DNA of 34,009 nucleotides. It comes from Planctomycetota bacterium. Lineage in GTDB: Bacteria; Planctomycetota; GCA-002687715; CAIWVZ01. The DNA lies in the NCBI GenBank assembly GCA_017853435.1, contig JAFMJN010000004.1, positions 1 to 34,009 of the forward strand, read 5' to 3'. The notes beneath the pieces were generated by a model that worked only from the letters and a program-made list of their open reading frames with translations, searched no databases and was not told the DNA's origin. Positions 9,449 through 17,147 of this stretch are shown here, in pieces. Position 1 is the first letter of the stretch; each line of letters begins with the position of its first letter. A program made the translations under genes and the position numbers.

Positions 9449-9627
9449 CACCGATCCCCTGTCAACTCTGCAACGCGTTCTACCCCGCCACGCAATGGAC
9501 GTGGTGGGTGTGCAACACGTGCGGCTACCGCGTCTGCCCTCCGTGTCTCGGAAGGCAGAAGGGACCGTACGGGTCGGGCCACAAGTGCGGCCGTTGTCCC
9601 CACGGCCGCATGGCGTCGAGCCGCTGA
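9445..9627 (+). CDS. 60-aa eight-cysteine zinc-finger protein, translationally coupled to topB
   Basis: GTG start overlaps the topB TGA (GTGA, 9445-9448). Translation MTPIPCQLCNAFYPATQWTWWVCNTCGYRVCPPCLGRQKGPYGSGHKCGRCPHGRMASSR contains four CxxC pairs. Confidence 0.8.
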   Translation: MTPIPCQLCNAFYPATQWTWWVCNTCGYRVCPPCLGRQKGPYGSGHKCGRCPHGRMASSR

Positions 9628-9631
9628 AGAC

Positions 9632-12004
9632 CTAGCGACGCGCGGGCATCGCGTCGAACAGCGCGCGGATGCGGCGATATTCGTCGGACCACGCCGCCGG
9701 ATCGCGGAATCCGTGGTTCTCGAGCGGATAGAGCATGACTTCGAAGGTCGTCTTGCGGAGTTCGATCAGGCGCTGCACGAGTCGGATGGAATCCTGCGCC
9801 AGGACGTTGTCGTCGACGAGGCCGTGGCAGATGAGCAGCCGATCGGAAAGTCCGTCCGCCCACCAGATGGGCGACGCTTTCCGCCACGCGTCTTCGTGAT
9901 CGATCGGATCGTCGAGAAGGTTCGCGGTGTACCCCTCGTTGTAGTGGTGCCAATCGGTCACGGGTCGCAACGCGGCGCCCGCGGCGAATACCCCGGGGTG
10001 TCGGAACAACGCCATGAGGGTGAGGAACCCGCCGTAGGAACCGCCGTAGATGCCGATGCGGCCCGCGTCGCATCCTTCGACGGCGACGAGATGGCGCGCC
10101 GCGGCGACCGCGTCGAGCGTGTCGGCTTCGCCGATCCGATTCTTGTGGGCGGCGCGGAAGTCGCGGCCGTATCCGGCGGATCCGCGATAGTCGATGTCGA
10201 GAACGGTGTAGCCCGCCTCCGCGAGCAGTTGATGGAAGCCGTACTCGCGAGAGTAACGACTCCATCCTCGATGCACGTTCTGCAGGTAGCCCGCACCGTG
10301 AACGAACACGACTCCGGGTCCCCCACGGGTTCCGTCGCGGGGACGGTAGAGACGCGCGGGCACGCGGGTCTCCCCTTCCGATGCGACGTCGACGAACGCG
10401 GGCTCCGGCCAGGCGACCGACTTGAACGCCGAAGACGGCGAGTCGGTCACACGGATCGGCGCGGCCCGACCGGCGTCGCCGCGGATTTCGAGTTCGTGAG
10501 GCCGCGTCGTCGACGATGCGACCGTCAAGACGACGTCGCCGCGCGGAGACGGGGCATGGGTGTACCACCCGCCTCCCGACGTGAGTGTTTCGACCGTGCC
10601 CCGCACGATGTCGATACGCACGAGGTCCCGCTCGGCGGGGCCTCGCACGCTCGCGGAGGCGAGCGCCCACGTCCCGTCGGGAGAGAACCACGGGTCGTGA
10701 ACTTCGTAGCGCCCCGCCGCGAGCACCCGCGTCGTGCCCAAGGCGGCGTCCAACACATGGAGGTTGCGGAACCCTCCCGATTCGGAGATGAACGCGTAGG
10801 AGTCCGACATGCCGAGCCAAGCGCCGTCGGCTTCGTCCCACAGGACCCACGCGGGATCTTTGCGCTCGAAGACGGGCGTCGCGCGGCCGTCATCCGCGTC
10901 GACGAGGAACAACGTCATCGACTCGCGGTCGCGGGTGGCTCCCCGGAGGAGCAGGCGTCCACCACCGTTCGACCACGCGACTTCGACGGGACGCACGCCG
11001 TCGGGCAACGTCACCGGGATGACCGCACCGGTGTCGAATCGGATCAGGTGGCAGGCGCGCTCCGCGACGGGCTCTCCGGATTTCTCGCGCGTGTCGCGCG
11101 TTTCCGTGTACCCCGACTCGGTGACGTAGTCGGGCATCTTCTCGACGCGCGCCGTCCCTTCCGGAGGACGTTCGACGACGCACACCGCCCGACCGGCGTG
11201 CGGTGACGGGACGACGCGTTCGACGCGCCACCCTTTCGGGACGTCGAACCGCGCCGGACGTCCACGGAGATCGGGAGCCGGGCGCGTGGCCGTCCGACGC
11301 TTTTCGTCGCGCTCGAAGAGAACGCGGAACAACGCCAGTTGCTGGTCGCGCATCTGCGCCGCGAGCCGTTCGCCGCGCGGCAAGTCCTTCTTCGCCGGAC
11401 GCGACGCGGCGGCGGGCTCGTCGGCCTTTCGAGGCGGTCCCCATTCGAGCAACGTCTCGACGCCGGGGCCGTCGAACGGAATACGCAGCAAGGCGTCGCC
11501 GGAAACGACGAGCGCCGCCTTGCCGTCGGACGTGAACGCACGAGGAACGACGCCGCCCGGAAGGCGCGCGAGCAACGTGCGCACCGGAGGATCGAACGTT
11601 TCGAGATGAAGCGTCGTCCCCTCGACGACGAGGCGGCGGGTCCGCGCGGGATCGAGGAGACCGAAGGTCGGCGGGCGTTCGTCGTCGGGAAGACGACGCA
11701 AGGCGCGCGTGGCGAGGTCGAGTTCCCACGTCCCCCGTTGTTCGAGGGGACGTTTCCACGAAAACAACGCGCGCTTCCCGTCGTCGGTGACGCGGACGTC
11801 CTGCGGCTCGGCGCCGAAGTAATCCTCGCCGTACATGATCAGATCGAGCGAGGGGGCCGCGGTCGGATCCGCGAGCGCCGCCCGAAGGGACGCCTCCAAG
11901 GCGAGCGCCTTGACCGGGCGCGTTTCGGCGTACGGCTCCTGCGCGCCGCACCCCCACGCGAGACACGCGACGAAGGCGACGACGCGCACGCCGGACGGGG
12001 TCAC
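9632..12004 (-). CDS. S9 family (prolyl oligopeptidase/DPP-IV-like) peptidase, predicted lipoprotein
   Basis: VFVHGAGYLQNVHRGW..., nucleophile motif RIGIYGGSYGGFLTLMALFRHP, DGLSDRLLICHGLVDDNV, C-terminal His in PLENHGFRDP. GTG start at 12004 gives MTPSGVRVVAFVACLAWGCGAQ (lipobox-like). Confidence 0.9.
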   Translation of the reverse strand: MTPSGVRVVAFVACLAWGCGAQEPYAETRPVKALALEASLRAALADPTAAPSLDLIMYGEDYFGAEPQDVRVTDDGKRALFSWKRPLEQRGTWELDLATRALRRLPDDERPPTFGLLDPARTRRLVVEGTTLHLETFDPPVRTLLARLPGGVVPRAFTSDGKAALVVSGDALLRIPFDGPGVETLLEWGPPRKADEPAAASRPAKKDLPRGERLAAQMRDQQLALFRVLFERDEKRRTATRPAPDLRGRPARFDVPKGWRVERVVPSPHAGRAVCVVERPPEGTARVEKMPDYVTESGYTETRDTREKSGEPVAERACHLIRFDTGAVIPVTLPDGVRPVEVAWSNGGGRLLLRGATRDRESMTLFLVDADDGRATPVFERKDPAWVLWDEADGAWLGMSDSYAFISESGGFRNLHVLDAALGTTRVLAAGRYEVHDPWFSPDGTWALASASVRGPAERDLVRIDIVRGTVETLTSGGGWYTHAPSPRGDVVLTVASSTTRPHELEIRGDAGRAAPIRVTDSPSSAFKSVAWPEPAFVDVASEGETRVPARLYRPRDGTRGGPGVVFVHGAGYLQNVHRGWSRYSREYGFHQLLAEAGYTVLDIDYRGSAGYGRDFRAAHKNRIGEADTLDAVAAARHLVAVEGCDAGRIGIYGGSYGGFLTLMALFRHPGVFAAGAALRPVTDWHHYNEGYTANLLDDPIDHEDAWRKASPIWWADGLSDRLLICHGLVDDNVLAQDSIRLVQRLIELRKTTFEVMLYPLENHGFRDPAAWSDEYRRIRALFDAMPARR

Positions 12005-12582
12005 GTGCGGGCGACTCCGACGCGCGCGGGCATGCCGACGGCGACGAGCGTCGCCGCCATCGCGCCTTCGACGAGGGCGACGGGCACGTGGGCGAGCCAG
12101 AACCCGTCCCACCCGATCGCGGCGGGCGACGATCCGGACAGCGCGAGTTCGAGACCGCAGGCCGCGACACCGACCGCCGTCCCCGCCGCCGCGGCGGTGG
12201 CGGTGCGCCACAGGCCTCCGCCCGAAACCAAGGCTCCCGCGACGAGCACGGGCAGGAGCGCGATATTCAGGAGATTGGCTCCGAGCGCCATGAGACCGCC
12301 GTCACCCCACGACGCCTGAGCCACGACCACGGCGATCATCACCCGCAGCGCGGGCACGACCCCGAACGTCGCCGCGAGCACGCCGCCTCCGAGGAGGTGG
12401 GCCGAGCCGCCGTACGGCAACGGAACGTCGATCGCCTGCGCCCCCAACGTGAACGCGACGGCCGCGGCGGTGACGCCGGGACTCATTTTCGACGCGCGAA
12501 ATGCGGGAACGACGGCGGGAAGAGCGAGCGCCGCGGCGGTCGCGGCCACCGCGGGGGTGACGTGGGTATCGAGAAGGTGCAT
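12001..12582 (-). CDS. CbiM-like energy-coupling-factor (cobalt/nickel) transporter component
   Basis: N-terminal MHLLDTHVTP, PLPYGGSAHLLGGGVLAATFG, GDGGLMALGANLLNIALLP; polytopic. Stop overlaps the S9 peptidase start by 4 nt (12001-12004). Confidence 0.85.
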   Translation of the reverse strand: MHLLDTHVTPAVAATAAALALPAVVPAFRASKMSPGVTAAAVAFTLGAQAIDVPLPYGGSAHLLGGGVLAATFGVVPALRVMIAVVVAQASWGDGGLMALGANLLNIALLPVLVAGALVSGGGLWRTATAAAAGTAVGVAACGLELALSGSSPAAIGWDGFWLAHVPVALVEGAMAATLVAVGMPARVGVART

Positions 12583-12673
12583 GAAAGTCTCGGCGGGACA
12601 CCCGTCGGAACGGACGGTCGTCGCGCGACACGTTACCCCGACCGACGCCCGAGGCGAAGAGGCGGGACGGCGT

Positions 12674-12679
12674 TAGAAC
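12674..12679 (+). promoter_or_regulatory. Candidate -10 element (TAGAAC) immediately upstream of pdxH
   Basis: TAGAAC ends 5 nt before GTG 12685, which would place the transcription start at or near the start codon. Confidence 0.25.
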
Positions 12680-12684
12680 GGGGC

Positions 12685-13272
12685 GTGGACGCCGTCACCG
12701 ATCCCGTCATCGCCTTCCGCTCGCTTTGGGCGGCCGCCCGCGAGGGCGTTCCCGAAACCGTCGGCGACGCGGTCGCCTTGGCCACCTCCGACGCCGCGGG
12801 AGCCCCGTCCGTCCGCATCGTGCTGTTGCGCGGCTGCGACGCGTCGGGATTCGTGTTCTTCACGAACACCGAGAGTCGGAAGGGCCGTGAAGCCCTCGAC
12901 GGCCGACGCGCGGCGCTCTGCTTCCACTGGCCGCATACGAAGGTGCAGGTGCGCGTCGAAGGTCGCGTGGAGCCGGTGACTCCCGCCGAGGCGGACGCGT
13001 ACTTCGCGTCGCGCGCGCGGGACTCCCAGATCGGAGCTTGGGCGAGCGACCAAAGTCGCCCCCTCGCGTCCCGCTTCGCGCTGCTGCGGAAATTTGTCGA
13101 CTTTCGTCGACGCTTCTCCGGGGCGCCGGTCCCGCGTCCGCCCCACTGGTCGGGGTTCCGCGTCGCGCCGACGTCGGTCGAGATCTGGTTCGATCGCCCC
13201 CACCGCCTCCACGACCGTCATCTCTTCGAGAAAACGGACGCGGGGTGGCGGCGCACGCTCCTCAATCCCTGA
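12685..13272 (+). CDS. pdxH: Pyridoxamine 5'-phosphate oxidase
   Basis: SVRIVLLRGCDASGFVFFTNTESRKGREALDGRRAALCFHWPHTKVQVRVEGRVE, YFASRARDSQIGAWASDQS, VEIWFDRPHRLHDRHLFEK. GTG start at 12685. Confidence 0.93.
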   Translation: MDAVTDPVIAFRSLWAAAREGVPETVGDAVALATSDAAGAPSVRIVLLRGCDASGFVFFTNTESRKGREALDGRRAALCFHWPHTKVQVRVEGRVEPVTPAEADAYFASRARDSQIGAWASDQSRPLASRFALLRKFVDFRRRFSGAPVPRPPHWSGFRVAPTSVEIWFDRPHRLHDRHLFEKTDAGWRRTLLNP

Positions 13273-14451
13273 TCAGACGAACCGCGGCAGGTGCTCGCGC
13301 CAGAACGGCCAATCGTGGCCGAAGACGCCGGGCCAGATTTCTCCGATCGCCGGGACGCCCTTGTCGGAGAAGATCGAAATCAGACGTCGACTTTCGTCAA
13401 CCAACGAATCGTGCTCGCCCGTGGCGATCACCCATTCGACGCGGGAGAGTTTCGCGGCCCACTCGGCGTCCATGTTCGGGATGAACGCTTCCGGCGAGTG
13501 GTAGTAGCAGAGGTCGTTCCAGAACGGATCGCCGTCGAGCAGGCGATGCACGTCGAAAAGACCGGAAAACGCGATGCAGCGATCGACGAGATCGGGATGA
13601 CGCGCGGCGACGTTCACGGCGTGATAGCCGCCCATCGAAGCGCCGTAGACCGTGAGTCGGCCGGCGGGTGCCATCGCGCGTACGAACGGAAGAAACTCGT
13701 CGGCGAGGAACGCGTCCCACAGATCGTGACGACGCAGACGCTCGGCGGCGTGCAGATCCTTCCGTTGCCACGAATCGCGATTGATGCTCTCGACGCAGAC
13801 GGCCTGTACGGCTCCCGCGGCGATCTTCGGCATGAGCGCGTCGACGAGACCGCGGTCTTCGTTCTCGAGATGATTGCCTCCCGATGTCGGAAAAAGGACG
13901 ATGGGAGCGCCGCAGGATCCGTACCAGGCGTACGCCACGTCGATACCGAGATGACGGGAGTAGAGCGTGCCCACGTGACGCATCGACGGCTCCTCGATCG
14001 GGACCGATTCCACGACCACCTCCGGGGCGTCGGCGACGGGCGCCGTCGCACCGAGAGGACCGGCCTCCGCTTCGATCACCGACGCGTTCGCGGCGACCGC
14101 GGCTTCGAGCATGTCGGCGATCGACGCCATGACGGCGGCGCGCTCGTCGCCGGCGACGGACGCGCCGCGACGCTTCGCCTTGCGGGGCTTCGGCGCGGGC
14201 TTTCCGACCTTCGATGCGCGGGACGGAGCCCCGGCGGTCGGCTTGGCCGGAGCCTTCGCCGTCTTCACCGTCGGCTTCGCGACGGGCTTGGTCGGCTTCG
14301 CCTTCGGGCCGCCGCTGCGGGCGGCCTTTTTGGCGGGACGGGCGGGCTTCGGCGTCGCCTTCACCGACTTGGATTTCACGGCGGCGGAGGCCTTCGCCTT
14401 CGGGGCGACGGTCTTGGACGACTTCTTCGACGGGCGGCGGCGCGTGGGCAT
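13273..14451 (-). CDS. Alpha/beta-hydrolase esterase with histone-H1-like K/A/P-rich N-terminal region
   Basis: Esterase part IVLFPTSGGNHLENEDRGLVDAL, YGASMGGYHAVNVAARHPDLVDRCIAFSGLFD. N-terminus MPTRRRPSKKSSKTVAPKAKASAAVKSKSVKATPKPARPAKK... Start set at ATG 14451; the longer ORF starts at 14529. Confidence 0.85.
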   Translation of the reverse strand: MPTRRRPSKKSSKTVAPKAKASAAVKSKSVKATPKPARPAKKAARSGGPKAKPTKPVAKPTVKTAKAPAKPTAGAPSRASKVGKPAPKPRKAKRRGASVAGDERAAVMASIADMLEAAVAANASVIEAEAGPLGATAPVADAPEVVVESVPIEEPSMRHVGTLYSRHLGIDVAYAWYGSCGAPIVLFPTSGGNHLENEDRGLVDALMPKIAAGAVQAVCVESINRDSWQRKDLHAAERLRRHDLWDAFLADEFLPFVRAMAPAGRLTVYGASMGGYHAVNVAARHPDLVDRCIAFSGLFDVHRLLDGDPFWNDLCYYHSPEAFIPNMDAEWAAKLSRVEWVIATGEHDSLVDESRRLISIFSDKGVPAIGEIWPGVFGHDWPFWREHLPRFV

Positions 14452-14506
14452 GACGATCTCCGGGTTGATTCTCCCCGGCGCGGGTGACGCCGCAACCGCC
14501 GAAGGG

Positions 14507-14914
14507 TCACGAATCGGCGAGGAATGCACGCCACCGGGCCTCGGCCGCGGGGCCCGCCCGACGCCACCACGGCAGGAACGCGACGGCGGCGGTCGCGGCC
14601 CCGACGATCGCGACGCCCACGTAGGTCGTGCGCGCGTCGGGATGATCCCGTGCGAGAAGGACGCCGACCAGCGCGGCCGCGGTCCCCCACCCCCGCAGGT
14701 AGCCCAAGACCACGGACTTCCATTGCAGAGGGATCGGTTTCCCTTCGATGACCGCTCCGCCCCTGAAACTCCACGACGCGCGCGTCACCCAAAGGGAGTC
14801 GCGGGGAACGAGCGGAATCGCCATGACGTGGAAAAACCGCGTTCGGACCGCGCCGAGTCCCTCGACCGCGTCCGTTTCGCCGAACCACCATGTGCCGAAG
14901 GCGACGAGCCCCAT
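14507..14914 (-). CDS. Small membrane protein of unknown function
   Basis: MGLVAFGTWWFGETDAVEGLGAVRTRFFHVMAIPLVPRDSLWVT... with two hydrophobic segments (SVVLGYLRGWGTAAALVGVLLA; VGVAIVGAATAAVAFLPWW). Confidence 0.65.
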   Translation of the reverse strand: MGLVAFGTWWFGETDAVEGLGAVRTRFFHVMAIPLVPRDSLWVTRASWSFRGGAVIEGKPIPLQWKSVVLGYLRGWGTAAALVGVLLARDHPDARTTYVGVAIVGAATAAVAFLPWWRRAGPAAEARWRAFLADS

Positions 14915-14956
14915 GGCGGGAGGGTAACCGTTCGCACGGAAGAAGCCCCCTTCCCC

Positions 14957-14962
14957 TAGAAT
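14957..14962 (+). promoter_or_regulatory. Candidate -10 element (TAGAAT) of the thioredoxin-like/MoxR operon
   Basis: TAGAAT lies 10 nt upstream of ATG 14973 in a 58-nt divergent intergenic gap. Confidence 0.35.
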
Positions 14963-14972
14963 CCGCGGCACC

Positions 14973-17147
14973 ATGCCGCGCATCGTCACGGTCCTTCTCG
15001 CCCTCGCCTTCACCCTCGCCGCGCAGGAGGCTCCCCTGCGTTGGGTCGACGGGCGCGCCACCCTCCGCACCACCCTCAAGGCGGGCGAGAAGGTGTACGA
15101 GTGCAACCTCGTGGTCGACCTCGGGGCACCCGGTGGTCTCGCCCTTCACAAGAACGCGGCGGGGACCCTTCGCTCCGAGACCGCCACGGTGGTCGCCGGG
15201 GAACTGACCCTCGACGGCGTCGCCGTGGGGGGCGGCGACGACGAATGGTTGGAGGCCTTCACCGCACGGTGGTCGGAGGAACTCCGCGAAGTCCCGGCGG
15301 CGGGTTTCATCGGATTGGACGGATTGCTCTCGGATCCGGCGCGTCCGATCCTCGTGATCGACGGCCCGCGAGCCCGCCTCAAGATCACCGACCGCGCCGC
15401 GTGGCCGGAGCCCGCCCCGGCGGGGGCCTCGGAGTTCCGCATCCTGCGCGACGAGCAGAGACTGCGCTTCATCGCGTCCACGGGTCGCGACGGCGAAGCG
15501 TCGCTCGCGGTCGTCATGAAGGAGCGGGAAAACACCGTCCCCCGCACCGTCGACGGCGCCGACGGCCAAACGGCGTCGCGCAACTGGCGCCTCGGCACCG
15601 CCTCCCTCGCCTCGCTGGCGCCTTGGCATCCGGGGAACGCGGCGCGACTCGGCGGCCAAGTCTTCGCCCAAGGCACGTGGTGGATCGACGTCGAACAGCG
15701 CCGCGCCATGCTCCTTCCGACTCCGGGAGCCTCGGTGGCCGGAGACGAAGTCGCCTACGCGGAAGCCCTTTGGAAGGGCGACGACGCACTCCCCGACTTC
15801 TTCAAGAAACACAAGGAAAGCCGTTGGACCGAAGCCGCGGCGCAACGCCTCATGATCGACGCGCTGCGCGAGACGCCGCCCGACGCCGGCGCGGCCGCCG
15901 ACTTCGCGGTGGCTTGGCTCGGCGCGACCCCGGCGGGACGCCGCGCATCGACGGCCGCGAAACTGCTCGAACGCCTTCCGCCGCTGCCCGAATTCGACCC
16001 GTTCCGCGAAGACGTCATCGGACTCACGCTGAAGGACGCCCGCGCCGACCTCGACGGCACGGCCCAGGCGAAGTTGCGCTACGAACGCGCGGAAATCCTG
16101 AGATCCCGCGGCGATCTCACGGGCGCTTTCCGGGATCTCCTCTCCGCGTCCTTCGGCATGCCGCACGATGGGCGTCCGCAACTCGCGCTCGCTCGGCTTC
16201 ACGAAACGCGCGGCGAGTTCGACCGCGCGCGCGCACGCTACCTCCGTGCCGTCATGGATGCGGAACGCACCGCGATCGACGCGTGGGTCGCCTTGGCCGC
16301 CTTCGACAAGAGCCGCGGCGGCGATCCCGCCACCTTCACGCGACGGGCGGCGGACGACCTCGAGGGCCGCATCCCGGAATTCCACCCGCTCCCGCCCGAC
16401 GCTCCGGCGTCGCGCCCGGCGCGCCGTCCGCGCGGGATCCTCGTCGAGATCTTCACGGGAGCGCAGTGCCCGCCGTGCGCCGCCGCCGACTTGGCGGTCG
16501 ACGGCCTCGACGAAGCGTGGCCCGAGACCGACGTCGTCGCCTTGGCGTGGCACCTGCCGATTCCGGCCCCCGAACCGATGGTCGCACCGTGCGCCGACGC
16601 GCGCGCGGAACGCTACGGCGTGCGTGGCACGCCCACGATCGTCGTCGGCGGGAATCATGCGTTCTCCGGAGGCGGAAAGCCGGATCAAGCGCAAACCGTC
16701 TTCGACAAACTGCTCGGCGAATACCGCGAAGCGGAAGCCGAGCGCCACGACGCGCGCATCGTCGGCGCCGCGCGCCGCGACGGTGATGCCGTCGCCATCG
16801 AACTGAAGATCGACGGAGTCGCCGACGGCCTCGTGTTCCACGCCGCGCTCGTCGAAAAGGTGATCGCCTTCCCCGGCCGCAACGCGATCGTGTTCCATCG
16901 TCAGGTCGCGCGCGCCCACATGTCGGGGCGCGGGAAAGGCGGCGCCTTCGACGGTTCGTGGTCGCTCAAGAGCGTCGCGTCCGATCTCGACGCGCGCGTG
17001 TCGGAGATCGAAGAGCGCGGACCGTTCAAGATTCGTCCCGTCACTCCGAACCCCGATCTCCTTTCGGTGGTCGCTTGGGCGGAGAACGCCGCGGGGGTCG
17101 TCGTCGACGCGGTCGAACTCCCGATCGGAGTCGTGAAGCGCCCATGA
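14973..17147 (+). CDS. Exported multidomain protein: aspartyl-protease-like N-terminus, TPR-like middle, CPPC thioredoxin-fold domain
   Basis: Signal peptide MPRIVTVLLALAFTLAAQ; VVDLGAPGGLALHK and AAGFIGLDGLLSD (retropepsin-like layout); LRYERAEILRSRGDLTGAFRDLLSAS (TPR-like); GILVEIFTGAQCPPCAAADLAVDGL ... RYGVRGTPTIVVGG (thioredoxin fold with cis-Pro loop). Confidence 0.8.
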   Translation: MPRIVTVLLALAFTLAAQEAPLRWVDGRATLRTTLKAGEKVYECNLVVDLGAPGGLALHKNAAGTLRSETATVVAGELTLDGVAVGGGDDEWLEAFTARWSEELREVPAAGFIGLDGLLSDPARPILVIDGPRARLKITDRAAWPEPAPAGASEFRILRDEQRLRFIASTGRDGEASLAVVMKERENTVPRTVDGADGQTASRNWRLGTASLASLAPWHPGNAARLGGQVFAQGTWWIDVEQRRAMLLPTPGASVAGDEVAYAEALWKGDDALPDFFKKHKESRWTEAAAQRLMIDALRETPPDAGAAADFAVAWLGATPAGRRASTAAKLLERLPPLPEFDPFREDVIGLTLKDARADLDGTAQAKLRYERAEILRSRGDLTGAFRDLLSASFGMPHDGRPQLALARLHETRGEFDRARARYLRAVMDAERTAIDAWVALAAFDKSRGGDPATFTRRAADDLEGRIPEFHPLPPDAPASRPARRPRGILVEIFTGAQCPPCAAADLAVDGLDEAWPETDVVALAWHLPIPAPEPMVAPCADARAERYGVRGTPTIVVGGNHAFSGGGKPDQAQTVFDKLLGEYREAEAERHDARIVGAARRDGDAVAIELKIDGVADGLVFHAALVEKVIAFPGRNAIVFHRQVARAHMSGRGKGGAFDGSWSLKSVASDLDARVSEIEERGPFKIRPVTPNPDLLSVVAWAENAAGVVVDAVELPIGVVKRP

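Noticed and set aside
6491-9451. 986-codon minus-strand ORF opposite topB
   Set aside because: Shadow ORF with H/R/E/V-rich non-protein-like composition; topB on the plus strand is unambiguous.
12583-12684. Possible cobalamin riboswitch or metal-responsive leader upstream of the cbiM-like gene
   Set aside because: The divergent gap is only 102 nt, shared with pdxH, and I saw no B12-box-like element. Too short for a full cobalamin riboswitch.
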